Source: Roseomonas sp.
GTDB lineage: Bacteria; Pseudomonadota; Alphaproteobacteria; Acetobacterales; Acetobacteraceae
DNA: 32,692 nt
Direction: 5' to 3'
Assembly: GCA_020249865.1 (NCBI GenBank)
Contig: JADCEV010000077.1
Span: 1 to 32,692, forward strand
Shown: positions 8,071 through 15,710 of the stretch, piece by piece
Numbering within the stretch: the stretch's first letter is position 1
How the letters are laid out: each line of letters opens with the position of its first letter
Notes under the pieces: generated by a model
Told to the model about the DNA's origin: nothing
The model's database searches: none
What the model saw: the letters and a program-made list of their open reading frames with translations, nothing else
Position numbers and translations under genes: made by a program

Positions 8071-9003
8071 ATGACGGGCGCCGAGGCGGCCTCTGCCTGG
8101 CTTGGCTGGTTCGCCCGCGAACGCCGCGCGAGTGCGCATAGCGTTGAAGCCTATGGCCGCGACGTGGCGCAATTCCTGGCCTTCCTGACCGGGCATTTGG
8201 GCGGTGAGCCTGACCTGACCGCGCTTGGTGCGCTGCGGCCGGCGGATTTGCGCGCCTTCCTGTCGGCGCGCGCGATGGAGGGAGATTCTGCAGCGACACG
8301 CGCACGCAAGCTGGCGGCCATTCGCGGTTTTCTGCGTTATCTGCAACGCCATCAGGGCATGGCGCCTGTCGCCCTAGCGGGCCTGCGTGCGCCGCGCGCC
8401 AAGCAGCCCTTGCCGCGCGCCCTGAGTGAGAAGGAAGCGCGCGCCGCTGCGGAAGATGTCGCTGATGTTTATGCTTTGGGCCGGCATGAAAACCCGCGCC
8501 TGCAAGCCGCCCGCGACCGCGCGCTTTTCACGCTGCTTTATGGGGCGGGGCTGCGCTTGGGGGAGGCTTTGGCACTCAATCTTGGTGATGCGCCGCGACC
8601 GGGGTCCGAGGCAGCACTGCGTGTTCTGGGTAAGGGCAATAAGGAAAGGCTGGTGCCGATATTGCCGGTGATCCGTGATGCCATGGCGGCCTATCTGGTG
8701 GAACGCGGCAGCGGCGGAGCGGATGAACCGCTGTTTATCGGCGCACGCGGGGCGCGGCTTGATCCGGCAGTGGCGCAAAAACGCCTACGTGATTTTCGCC
8801 GGCTTGCCGGGCTGCCGGAACATGCCAGCCCGCATGCGCTGCGGCATTCCTTCGCGACGCATTTGCTGGGTGGTGGCGCAGATTTGCGCGCCATTCAGGA
8901 ATTGCTCGGCCATGCCAGCCTTTCGACCACGCAGCGCTATACGGCAGTGGATGCGGCGGCGCTGCTGGCGACCTGGCGCAAGGCGCATCCTCGGGCGGAT
9001 TGA
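8071..9003 (+). CDS. xerC: Tyrosine recombinase XerC
   Basis: A 310-residue site-specific recombinase that, with XerD, resolves chromosome dimers at dif during cell division. The N-terminal SAM-like DNA-binding domain (about 5-105) contains SAHSVEAYGRDVAQF. The catalytic domain carries the full set: R162 (GAGLRLGEAL), K188 (VLGKGNKERL), H255 and R258 (HALRHSFATH), H281 (LLGHASLSTT) and nucleophile Y290. Start ATG 8071 lies one base after the DUF484 stop. Its location beside DUF484, away from any integrase-type mobile element, favours the housekeeping XerC role over a phage integrase. Confidence 0.96.
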   Translation: MTGAEAASAWLGWFARERRASAHSVEAYGRDVAQFLAFLTGHLGGEPDLTALGALRPADLRAFLSARAMEGDSAATRARKLAAIRGFLRYLQRHQGMAPVALAGLRAPRAKQPLPRALSEKEARAAAEDVADVYALGRHENPRLQAARDRALFTLLYGAGLRLGEALALNLGDAPRPGSEAALRVLGKGNKERLVPILPVIRDAMAAYLVERGSGGADEPLFIGARGARLDPAVAQKRLRDFRRLAGLPEHASPHALRHSFATHLLGGGADLRAIQELLGHASLSTTQRYTAVDAAALLATWRKAHPRAD

Positions 9004-9060
9004 CGCGGAACTGCGATAAGGCTTGGGTCAGTCAATATTTGCAATCGCGGGAGAAACACC

Positions 9061-9834
9061 ATGAGCATTCGCATCGGTATCGCCGGCATGGCCGGGCGCA
9101 TGGGCCGGTTGTTGATTGAGGAGGTCGCCGCCGCCGGCGCGGTATGTGTGGGCGGCACCTTACGCGCCGGCGGCAAACCCGCGCCTTCCGGCTTGCAAAG
9201 CTTTCCCGATATCGGCGCCCTTTTTGCCGCTTCCGATGTGGTGATTGATTTCACACATGCCGAGACCGCGCCCGCGCATGCCGCCGCCGCTGCCGCCTGC
9301 GGCAAGGGTTTTATCCTCGGCAGTTCCGGGCTTTCAGCCGCAGCGGAGGCAGCGGTGGCTGAAGCCGGCAAGCGCGCGCCGATTGTCTATGCCGCGAATT
9401 TCGCGCCGGGGGTCAATTTGTTTCTGGCGATTGCGGAGCGCATGGCCGCAGCCCTGCCCGGTACGCAATATGATGCCGAGATTGTGGAGATGCATCACCG
9501 CCAGAAGGTGGATGCGCCATCCGGCACGGCAGTGGCCTTGGGCCGCGCGGTGGCCGCGGGGCGCGGCACCACCATGGAAGAAGCCGGCATTGAAAGCGGG
9601 CGCGATGGGCATTGCGGTCCACGCGGCACCGGCACCATCGGCTTCTCGGCCTTGCGCGGCGGGCAGGTGGTGGGTGAACACACGCTGCTTTTCGCCGCCG
9701 CTTCAGAACATATCAGCCTGACGCATCGTAGTTTTGATCGCCGGGTCTATGCGACCGGCGCGGTGCGGGCGGCCCTTTGGGTGCATGGCCGCGCACCGGC
9801 GCTTTACGGCATGAAGCATGTGCTTGGGATGTAG
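9061..9834 (+). CDS. dapB: 4-hydroxy-tetrahydrodipicolinate reductase DapB
   Basis: DapB reduces the cyclic product of DapA with NAD(P)H in the diaminopimelate/lysine pathway. The 257-residue protein has the nucleotide-binding motif GIAGMAGRMG (6-15) and the catalytic signature EMHHRQKVDAPSGTA (143-157), with H145 and H146 as the candidate acid and K149 as the substrate lysine. It ends with the conserved RAALWV...LYGMKHVLGM region. GGGAGAAACACC just before the ATG is a good ribosome binding site. It follows xerC by 57 bp on the same strand and converges on the NtaA-like gene with only 5 bp between the stops and no visible terminator. Confidence 0.97.
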   Translation: MSIRIGIAGMAGRMGRLLIEEVAAAGAVCVGGTLRAGGKPAPSGLQSFPDIGALFAASDVVIDFTHAETAPAHAAAAAACGKGFILGSSGLSAAAEAAVAEAGKRAPIVYAANFAPGVNLFLAIAERMAAALPGTQYDAEIVEMHHRQKVDAPSGTAVALGRAVAAGRGTTMEEAGIESGRDGHCGPRGTGTIGFSALRGGQVVGEHTLLFAAASEHISLTHRSFDRRVYATGAVRAALWVHGRAPALYGMKHVLGM

Positions 9835-9839
9835 ATTGC

Positions 9840-11189
9840 TTATCTTTGCCAATCAAAGGGCGCCGCGCGCGGCAGGCCGAGATTTTCCCTGAGCGTCGTG
9901 CCCGTGAATTCCTTGCGGAAGACACCGCGGCGCTGCAATTCCGGCACCACAAGGCGCACGAATTCCTCATAAGTGCCGGGCATGTGTGTGGCGGCCAGCA
10001 CAAAGCCATCACAGGCGCCCCCTTCCACCCAGGCCTGCATTTCATCCGCCACACGCTTGGGCGTGCCGCAAAATACCGGGAATTCGCGGATCGTGCCGCG
10101 CCCGGTGATGTCCACGAAATCGCGCAAGGTCGGGTTGCGCTTGCCGCTCGCCGCCACCACGCGATCACGCAGTGCTTGCAGCCCCTTGATGCCCGCCAAT
10201 TCATCATCGGTGAAGGCATCATCCAAGGCTTTTGAGGCGAAATCATAATTCAACGCCTCAGACAGCAGCGAAAGCCCATCAACCGGCCGGGCTAGGCCAT
10301 CAATCAAGGCGCGCTTTTCCTGCGCCGCCGCTTCGGTTTCGCCAACAATGCAATAAACGGCGGGGCAGATGCGCACCGTGGCGGGGTCCCGCCCACTCGC
10401 GGCGACCTGTTCCTTGAAACCGCTATAGCCGCGCTTGGCGACTTCCATATTCGGATAAATCACGAAAACCAGATCACCCCACCGCGCCGCGAAGTTCTTG
10501 CCGCGACCACTTTGGCCGGCCTGGATCAGAACGGGCCGGCCTTGAGGCGTGCGCGGCACGGTGAAGGGGCCGCGGCTTTTGAACCATTTGCCCTTGTGAT
10601 CAAGGCGACGAACTTTGGAGGAATCGGCGAAAATGCCGCTCTCGCGGTCCTGGATGATCGCGTCATCGCCCCAGGAATCCCAATGCGACAGCACGATTTC
10701 CATGAACTCATCCGCGCGATCATAGCGCAGATCATGTTCCAGATGATCATCCGCGCCCATGTTATGCGCTTCACTGTCATTCAGCGATGTCACCACATTC
10801 CATGCCGCGCGCCCGCCAAGCATGTGATCCAGCGTGGCGAATACCCGCGCCACATGGAAGGGTTCATAATAGGTGGTGGAATAGGTGCCGCCGAGCCCAA
10901 GTTTTGACGTGGCAAGCCCCATCGCCGTCAGGATCGAAATCAAATCAAGCTTCACCACGCGAATGCCATTGCGCACAGCTTCCGCATGGTCGTGGCCAAG
11001 GATATCGGGCATGGCGAGCCGGTCATCGAAAAAAGCCATATGGAAGCAACCGGCTTCAAGCGTGCGGGCGATGCGCTGATAATATTCGGGACGCAGATAA
11101 TCCTGCATCGTCGCGGGATGCCGCCAGGAGCCCACGTAATTCGAGCAATTCTGCGCCTGCAGAAAGGCCACCAGCGTCATTTGCTTCAT
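9840..11189 (-). CDS. NtaA/SnaA/DszA-family FMN-dependent monooxygenase
   Basis: A 449-residue bacterial-luciferase-like flavin monooxygenase. It resembles nitrilotriacetate monooxygenase A and dibenzothiophene-sulfone monooxygenase: the N-terminal AFLQAQNCSNYVGSWRHP, FFDDRLAMP, GLGGTYSTTYYEPFHVARVFATLDHMLGGRAAWN (cited in part), GPFTVPRTPQGRPVLIQAGQ and the SGRGKNFAARWGD region are typical. Such enzymes use reduced FMN supplied by a separate reductase; none is visible here. The start is ambiguous: a 9-bp tandem duplication (11178-11195) places ATGs at both 11189 and 11180. The gene follows the TetR gene by 60 bp on the same strand and probably shares its transcript. Substrate unknown. Confidence 0.9.
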   Translation of the reverse strand: MKQMTLVAFLQAQNCSNYVGSWRHPATMQDYLRPEYYQRIARTLEAGCFHMAFFDDRLAMPDILGHDHAEAVRNGIRVVKLDLISILTAMGLATSKLGLGGTYSTTYYEPFHVARVFATLDHMLGGRAAWNVVTSLNDSEAHNMGADDHLEHDLRYDRADEFMEIVLSHWDSWGDDAIIQDRESGIFADSSKVRRLDHKGKWFKSRGPFTVPRTPQGRPVLIQAGQSGRGKNFAARWGDLVFVIYPNMEVAKRGYSGFKEQVAASGRDPATVRICPAVYCIVGETEAAAQEKRALIDGLARPVDGLSLLSEALNYDFASKALDDAFTDDELAGIKGLQALRDRVVAASGKRNPTLRDFVDITGRGTIREFPVFCGTPKRVADEMQAWVEGGACDGFVLAATHMPGTYEEFVRLVVPELQRRGVFRKEFTGTTLRENLGLPRAAPFDWQR

Positions 11190-11195
11190 TTGCTT
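11178..11195. repeat. 9-bp tandem duplication spanning the monooxygenase start codon
   Basis: CATTTGCTT is repeated exactly twice on the plus strand, which reads AAGCAAATG twice on the coding strand. Each copy contains an in-frame ATG (11189 and 11180), so the duplication adds three residues (MKQ) and an alternative initiation site. AAGGA upstream is better spaced for 11189. Confidence 0.7.
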
Positions 11196-11249
11196 ATTCC
11201 TTTTTCCCGTGGCGCATCATCGCGCAGGGCCGATGGCACGGCAAGCGCA

Positions 11250-11807
11250 TCAGCCTGGGCTGACGGGCAGCCTTGCGAGATGGCTTTCCATCAGCGCGCG
11301 CGCCGAAAGCCCGAACAGGCGAATGCGGCGCGTTTCAGACATTACGAGCAAGCCCACCGCAAGCGCGAAGGCTTCCGTCGCCGCTTCCTGCCCGCCAAGT
11401 GCACGCATGGGTGCCAATGCCGCGACCAGCGCCGCATTCAAGCCGGGATCAAGCCCCTGCCCCAACCCGCGCGGTGCCAAGCCTCCGCCGCCCAGGTAAA
11501 ACCCGAGCGCCAATTCCTGCGGATGCGCGGCATAGAAATCAAACAGCGCAAGTGCCGCACCGCGAAACCCATCCTGCGCTGCGCCCCCTTCCACCGCTGC
11601 CTTTAGGCGCGCCAAGCTATCACGCAGCACTTCGGCATAAATCGCCTCACGCGAGGGGAAATGGAAGTAAAGCGCGGCGGGCGTATAGCCGGCACGGGCG
11701 GCGATGGCGCGAAGGCTCGCCCCCTCAAGCCCTGCTTCGGCAAAAAGCGCCTTGGCAGCGGCAAGGATATGGTCACGCTTGGCGGCGTTCTTGTCCGGGC
11801 GGGTCAT
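11250..11807 (-). CDS. TetR/AcrR family transcriptional regulator
   Basis: A 185-residue one-component repressor. The N-terminal helix-turn-helix domain (about 10-57) reads RDHILAAAKALFAEAGLEGA, then SLRAIAARAGYTPAALYFHFPSREAIY, the standard TetR pattern. The C-terminal ligand-binding domain is divergent, so the inducer is unknown. The ATG at 11807 lies 12 bp from a perfect 15-bp palindrome (11820-11834), the likely operator, and the gene is divergent from the HpaB-family gene. This layout suggests autoregulation plus control of both the HpaB-family gene and the downstream NtaA-like gene. Confidence 0.93.
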   Translation of the reverse strand: MTRPDKNAAKRDHILAAAKALFAEAGLEGASLRAIAARAGYTPAALYFHFPSREAIYAEVLRDSLARLKAAVEGGAAQDGFRGAALALFDFYAAHPQELALGFYLGGGGLAPRGLGQGLDPGLNAALVAALAPMRALGGQEAATEAFALAVGLLVMSETRRIRLFGLSARALMESHLARLPVSPG

Positions 11808-11819
11808 TGACGGTTTATT

Positions 11820-11834
11820 TCTAACAGTGTTAGA
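11820..11834. promoter_or_regulatory. Probable TetR operator between tetR-type and HpaB-family genes
   Basis: TCTAACA-G-TGTTAGA is a perfect inverted repeat with 7-bp arms around one base, in an AT-rich patch of otherwise GC-rich DNA. It is 12 bp from the TetR start and 34 bp from the HpaB-family start, where it would cover both promoters. Size and symmetry are typical of TetR operators. Confidence 0.8.
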
Positions 11835-11868
11835 TTTTTCGCGTCAACCGAGTTTGGGAAGCCGTGCC

Positions 11869-13419
11869 ATGCTGATGACTGCCGCTGATTATCGGGAATC
11901 GCTCCGGGCGCTGAAGCCGCGCGTTTTCGTCAATGGCCGCCAGGTGGCGAGTGTTGCGGATGAACCCCTGCTGGCACCCGGCATCAATGCCATTGGCGTG
12001 ACCTATGATTTCGCACATCGCGCCGATTACGCCGGGCTGATGACGGCCACTCAGGAAGGCAGCGGGCGGCTGGCCAATCGCATGCTGCATGTGAATGGCA
12101 GCAGGGATGATCTGCTGGCGAAGCTGGAAGCCGTGCGCCTGGTTTGCCGTGAATCCGGCTGCGCGCAGCGCTATCTGGCGCATGATGCGCTGAACGCGCT
12201 GCACCAGGGCACAAAGCTTGCTGATGCGGTGCATGGCGGGGAACGCCATCAGCGCTTCCTGGCCTATCTGGATGATGTGCAGGCGCGTGATCTGACGCTT
12301 GGCATTGCGATGACAGATGCGAAGGGCGACCGTTCCGCGCGCCCCGGCAAGCAAGCCAATCGCGATGTGCATGTGCATATCAAGGAACGCCGCGCGGATG
12401 GCATCATCATCCGCGGCACCAAGGCGATTGTGACCGGCGCGCCTTATGTCCATGAATTTCTGGTCATGGCCTGCCGCACCATGACGGCGGAAGATGCCGA
12501 TTTCGCGCTGCATTGCGCCGTGCCCGCGGATGCGCCAGGCGTAATGATCGTCGCGCGCCCTGCGGGCCGCCCTGGCGAAACGGCCGCGAAATTCAGCGCC
12601 AAATACGGCCAAGCTACCGGCGTTGTGGTGTTTGATGATGTCTTCGTGCCCTGGGATCGCGTCTTCATGGCGGGCGAGCATGTGGAAGCCGGTTACACCA
12701 CCACCAGCTATGCCACGCATCATCGCCATTCCTGCATTGCCGCGCGCGCGGGCTTTGGTGATTTGCTGATTGGCGCCGGCGCGCTGATGATTGAAGCCAA
12801 TGGGCTGGATACGGACCGCCATGGCCATATCCGCGATGCGATGGTTGATTTGATCAAGATCGTTGAAGGCTTCTTTGCCTGCGGTGTCGCCGCCAGTGTC
12901 TATGGCACGCGCGCCGAATCAGGGGCGATGATGCCCGATGCCGTCTTCAGCAATATCGGCAAATTGCTGCTGGCTACGCAAATTTATGACATGCATCGGC
13001 TGGCGCATTATGTCTCGGGCGGGTTGATTGTCGCGCTGCCTGGCCCGGATGAGGATCACAATCCGGAAACCGCCGCATCGCTGGCCGCGGTGCTTGCCGG
13101 GCGCGCGGATGTGCCCGCCGAAAAGCGCCTGGAAGTGGCGCGCTTTATGGAAGATTTGACCGCATCCAACCAGGGCGGCTGGTATTCCGTGATCTCGCTG
13201 CATGGCGGTGGCAGCCCTGAGGCGATGAAGCGCGAGATTTGGCGCAACTACCCGGTGGAGGAACGCTCCGCGCTTGTGGAGCGCCTGCTTGATCGCGGCA
13301 TTCTGGATGAGGGCAAGCGCATTTCCAAACAGCCCGGCCGCTGCTGCGATACGGGGTGTGAGGCGCCGCGGGCACCCGCACTGCCCGAAGGCAGCTTCAT
13401 AGGCCGCGCGGCGGAGTAA
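11869..13419 (+). CDS. HpaB / 4-hydroxybutyryl-CoA dehydratase superfamily protein
   Basis: A 516-residue acyl-CoA-dehydrogenase-fold flavoprotein. It has the 4-hydroxyphenylacetate 3-hydroxylase N-domain (about 4-275: YRESLRALKPRVFVNGR, DRSARPGKQANRDVHVH) and C-domain (about 280-490). Members are FADH2-dependent aromatic hydroxylases or, in the AbfD branch, Fe-S 4-hydroxybutyryl-CoA dehydratases. From remembered AbfD motifs, C98 and H285 match two cluster ligands, but Y102 and A292 replace the other cysteines, so a classical Fe-S dehydratase is unlikely. The C-terminus has a cysteine-rich GRCCDTGCEAP. The ATG at 11869 lies past the palindrome, so longer starts are rejected. Regulated with the divergent TetR gene. 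Substrate unknown. Confidence 0.85.
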   Translation: MLMTAADYRESLRALKPRVFVNGRQVASVADEPLLAPGINAIGVTYDFAHRADYAGLMTATQEGSGRLANRMLHVNGSRDDLLAKLEAVRLVCRESGCAQRYLAHDALNALHQGTKLADAVHGGERHQRFLAYLDDVQARDLTLGIAMTDAKGDRSARPGKQANRDVHVHIKERRADGIIIRGTKAIVTGAPYVHEFLVMACRTMTAEDADFALHCAVPADAPGVMIVARPAGRPGETAAKFSAKYGQATGVVVFDDVFVPWDRVFMAGEHVEAGYTTTSYATHHRHSCIAARAGFGDLLIGAGALMIEANGLDTDRHGHIRDAMVDLIKIVEGFFACGVAASVYGTRAESGAMMPDAVFSNIGKLLLATQIYDMHRLAHYVSGGLIVALPGPDEDHNPETAASLAAVLAGRADVPAEKRLEVARFMEDLTASNQGGWYSVISLHGGGSPEAMKREIWRNYPVEERSALVERLLDRGILDEGKRISKQPGRCCDTGCEAPRAPALPEGSFIGRAAE

Positions 13420-13422
13420 GGC

Positions 13423-14385
13423 CTAACCCGCAGCGCGGCGGAGAAAACCTTGATCGGCGGCGCGCTGCCAGCGTGCCTCATCTTCCTTGATTAGGGCACG
13501 CACCGCGGCGAGGTCAAGCGGTGCGGGGTCCACAGCCAGATTGCGGAGACGCGCCTGCACGGCCTCAACCTCCTGCGCGGCGCGCGCTTCGGCATTGATC
13601 CTTTGCAGCACGTCTTCGGGCGTGCGCGCCGGCGCCCAAATCGCGAACCAGCCCTCATAGCTCGCCGCATCAAGGCCAAAGCTTGCAAGGCTTGGTACTT
13701 GCGGCAGATGTACGGATGGGCGCGGTGATGTCACCGCGATGATGCGCACGCGATCACTTTGCATCAGCGGCAGCGCGGTTGCGGTGCTGACCCAAGCGAG
13801 CGGCAAATGCCCGCCCATCAGATCGCGCGTGGAAGCGCCGCCGCCGGAATACCGGATTTCGTTCAATTCAATGCCAGCCGCGCGGGTAAATTGCGCGGCA
13901 ACCACGGCGGAAGCGACATCAGCCGTGGCATGCGCAATGGCGCCGGGCCGCGCCTTGGCGGCGGCAATCAGGCCGGGGATATCGCGAAACGGCGCTTCGC
14001 TGCTGGCCAGCAAAACAAAGGCGTAAAGGGCGGAAATCGCAACGGGTGTCAGATCACCTGTCGGGTCATAGGGCAGATCGGGCTTGGTGTGCCGCAGGAT
14101 CAGATGCGTTGGATTCAGCGAAATCAGCGTATGCCCATCAGGCGCGCTGCGCGCCACGGCTTCCGTACCAATCGCGCCATCCGCACCAGGGCGATTTTCC
14201 ACCACCACGGGGCGATTGAGTCTGCTGCCGATGGCGTCCATTACCGCGCGCGCCGTCAGGTCTGTCCCGCCGCCGGCGGCGAAGGGGACAATCACGCGCA
14301 CCGGGCGTTGCGGCCAGGTGCCTTGCGCGGCAGCGAGACCCGGCAGGATGAAGGGCGTGGCGAGCATGGCGCGGCGGTGGATCAT
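13423..14385 (-). CDS. Tripartite tricarboxylate transporter substrate-binding protein (Bug family)
   Basis: A 320-residue periplasmic binding protein. After a signal peptide (about 1-20, MIHRRAMLATPFILPGLAAAQG) come the family hallmarks WPQRPVRVIVPFAAGGGTDLTAR, RLNRPVVVENRPGADGAIG and the later YSGGGASTRDLMGGHLPLAW. Bug proteins deliver carboxylates or other small ligands to TctAB-type permeases, but vast orphan copies exist; no tctA/tctB is in the window. AGGAAA with good spacing precedes the ATG at 14385; longer reading-frame starts are unlikely. It is convergent with the HpaB-family gene (3-bp gap) and divergent from the CoA-transferase gene, suggesting a shared substrate with the CoA-ester genes (inference). 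Confidence 0.92.
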   Translation of the reverse strand: MIHRRAMLATPFILPGLAAAQGTWPQRPVRVIVPFAAGGGTDLTARAVMDAIGSRLNRPVVVENRPGADGAIGTEAVARSAPDGHTLISLNPTHLILRHTKPDLPYDPTGDLTPVAISALYAFVLLASSEAPFRDIPGLIAAAKARPGAIAHATADVASAVVAAQFTRAAGIELNEIRYSGGGASTRDLMGGHLPLAWVSTATALPLMQSDRVRIIAVTSPRPSVHLPQVPSLASFGLDAASYEGWFAIWAPARTPEDVLQRINAEARAAQEVEAVQARLRNLAVDPAPLDLAAVRALIKEDEARWQRAADQGFLRRAAG

Positions 14386-14477
14386 GCGACGTTTCCTTAT
14401 GCTTCGGTCTTGCGTGACCGTCTTGACCGGGGGAAATCTTCCACCGCAAACTGCCGCAACACAAGGGGAAATCCGCC

Positions 14478-15695
14478 ATGAATGATGCCACCGCCAATCG
14501 TGTTCAGCCACTTGATGGCGTTCGCGTGATTGATGTTTCAAGCTTTCTGGCGGGGCCTTTTTGTTCCACGCAGCTTGCCGAATTCGGCGCTGAGGTGATC
14601 AAGCTTGAATTGCCGATTGTGGGTGATCCCTTGCGCAAATTCGGATCAGTCACCGAATGCGGTGAAACGCTCCCTTGGCTTTCCGAATGCCGCAACAAGA
14701 AATCGGCCACACTTGATTTGCGCAAGCCCGATGGCGCGGCCTTGCTGAAGCGCATGTGCGCGGAAGCGGATATCCTGGTCGAGAATTTCCAGCCCGGCAC
14801 CATGGAAAAATGGGACCTTGGCTGGGATGTGATGCAGGAAGTGAACCCACGCCTGATCATGGTGCGCATTTCGGGCTATGGGCAAACCGGGCCCTATAGC
14901 GGGCGCCCTGGCTTCGGGCGCATCGGCAATGCCTTTGGTGGGCTTTCCTATCTGGCGGGCTATCCGGATCGCCCACCGGTGACGCCGGGTTCGGCCACCA
15001 TTCCGGATTATCTGGCGGGAATGTATGGCGCGATGGGGGCTTTGCTGGCGATGGAAGCGCGGCGCAAAACCGGCAAGGGGCAGATGGTGGATATCGGCCT
15101 TTATGAGCCGATCTTCCGCATTCTTGATGAATTGGCGCCTTCCTATCAGTTGAATGGCTATATCCGCGAACGCATGGGACCGGGCACGGTGAATGTCGTG
15201 CCGCATAGCCATTACCCGACCAAGGATGGCCGCTGGATTGCGATTGCCTGCACATCTGACAAAATCTTCGCGCGCCTTGCGGAAGCCATGGGGGTGCCGG
15301 AATTCGCGGAAGACGGCAAATGGGGCAAGATCCGCCAACGCGAAGCCGCGCGCGCAGAAGTGGACGCCTATGTCGGCAATTGGACCAGCCAATTCACGCG
15401 TGATGAATTGCTCGCCTTGTGCGAAAAGGCGCAGGTTCCTTGCGGGCCGGTCTATGCGATTGATGAGATTTTCAAGGACCCGCAATACAAGGCGCGCGAC
15501 AACATCCTGATGATGAAGGACCCGCGCGTCGGTGAATTGGCGATCCCCAATCTGGTGCCGCGGCTTTCTGACACGCCTGGTGAAGTGCGCTGGCTTGGCC
15601 CCAGCATGGGCGAACATAATAATGAGGTCTATCGCCAATGGCTCGGCCTTGCCGATGCGGAGATTGACCGACTGACCAAAGCGCAAGTCATCTGA
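14478..15695 (+). CDS. Class III CoA-transferase (CaiB/BaiF family)
   Basis: A 405-residue CoA-transferase that moves CoA between carboxylic acids through an aspartyl-CoA intermediate. The N-terminal GVRVIDVSSFLAGPFCSTQLA, the LDLRKPDG and ENFQPGTMEKWDLG segments, and the SGYGQTGPY motif are typical. D177 in ATIPDYLAGMYG is the catalytic aspartate position. AGGGGAAA precedes the ATG. It is followed after 15 bp by a CitE-like gene, so the pair probably activates a carboxylic acid to its CoA ester and then cleaves the ester. The acyl substrate is not evident. Confidence 0.94.
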   Translation: MNDATANRVQPLDGVRVIDVSSFLAGPFCSTQLAEFGAEVIKLELPIVGDPLRKFGSVTECGETLPWLSECRNKKSATLDLRKPDGAALLKRMCAEADILVENFQPGTMEKWDLGWDVMQEVNPRLIMVRISGYGQTGPYSGRPGFGRIGNAFGGLSYLAGYPDRPPVTPGSATIPDYLAGMYGAMGALLAMEARRKTGKGQMVDIGLYEPIFRILDELAPSYQLNGYIRERMGPGTVNVVPHSHYPTKDGRWIAIACTSDKIFARLAEAMGVPEFAEDGKWGKIRQREAARAEVDAYVGNWTSQFTRDELLALCEKAQVPCGPVYAIDEIFKDPQYKARDNILMMKDPRVGELAIPNLVPRLSDTPGEVRWLGPSMGEHNNEVYRQWLGLADAEIDRLTKAQVI

Positions 15696-15710
15696 GGCAG
15701 GCAGCGCATC

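Noticed and set aside
6640-8352. A 570-codon open frame on the minus strand
   Set aside because: It lies antisense to the transaldolase, DUF484 and xerC genes, all clearly conserved; its translation is Arg/Pro/Gln/His-rich, as expected of a GC-rich shadow frame.
8071-9003. Phage or integron integrase marking a mobile element
   Set aside because: The protein is XerC-like, sits in the conserved DUF484-xerC context, and no attachment repeats or phage genes are adjacent.
11869-13419. Annotation as 4-hydroxybutyryl-CoA dehydratase
   Set aside because: Two of the three cluster cysteines I remember for AbfD appear replaced (Y102, A292), so only the superfamily is claimed.
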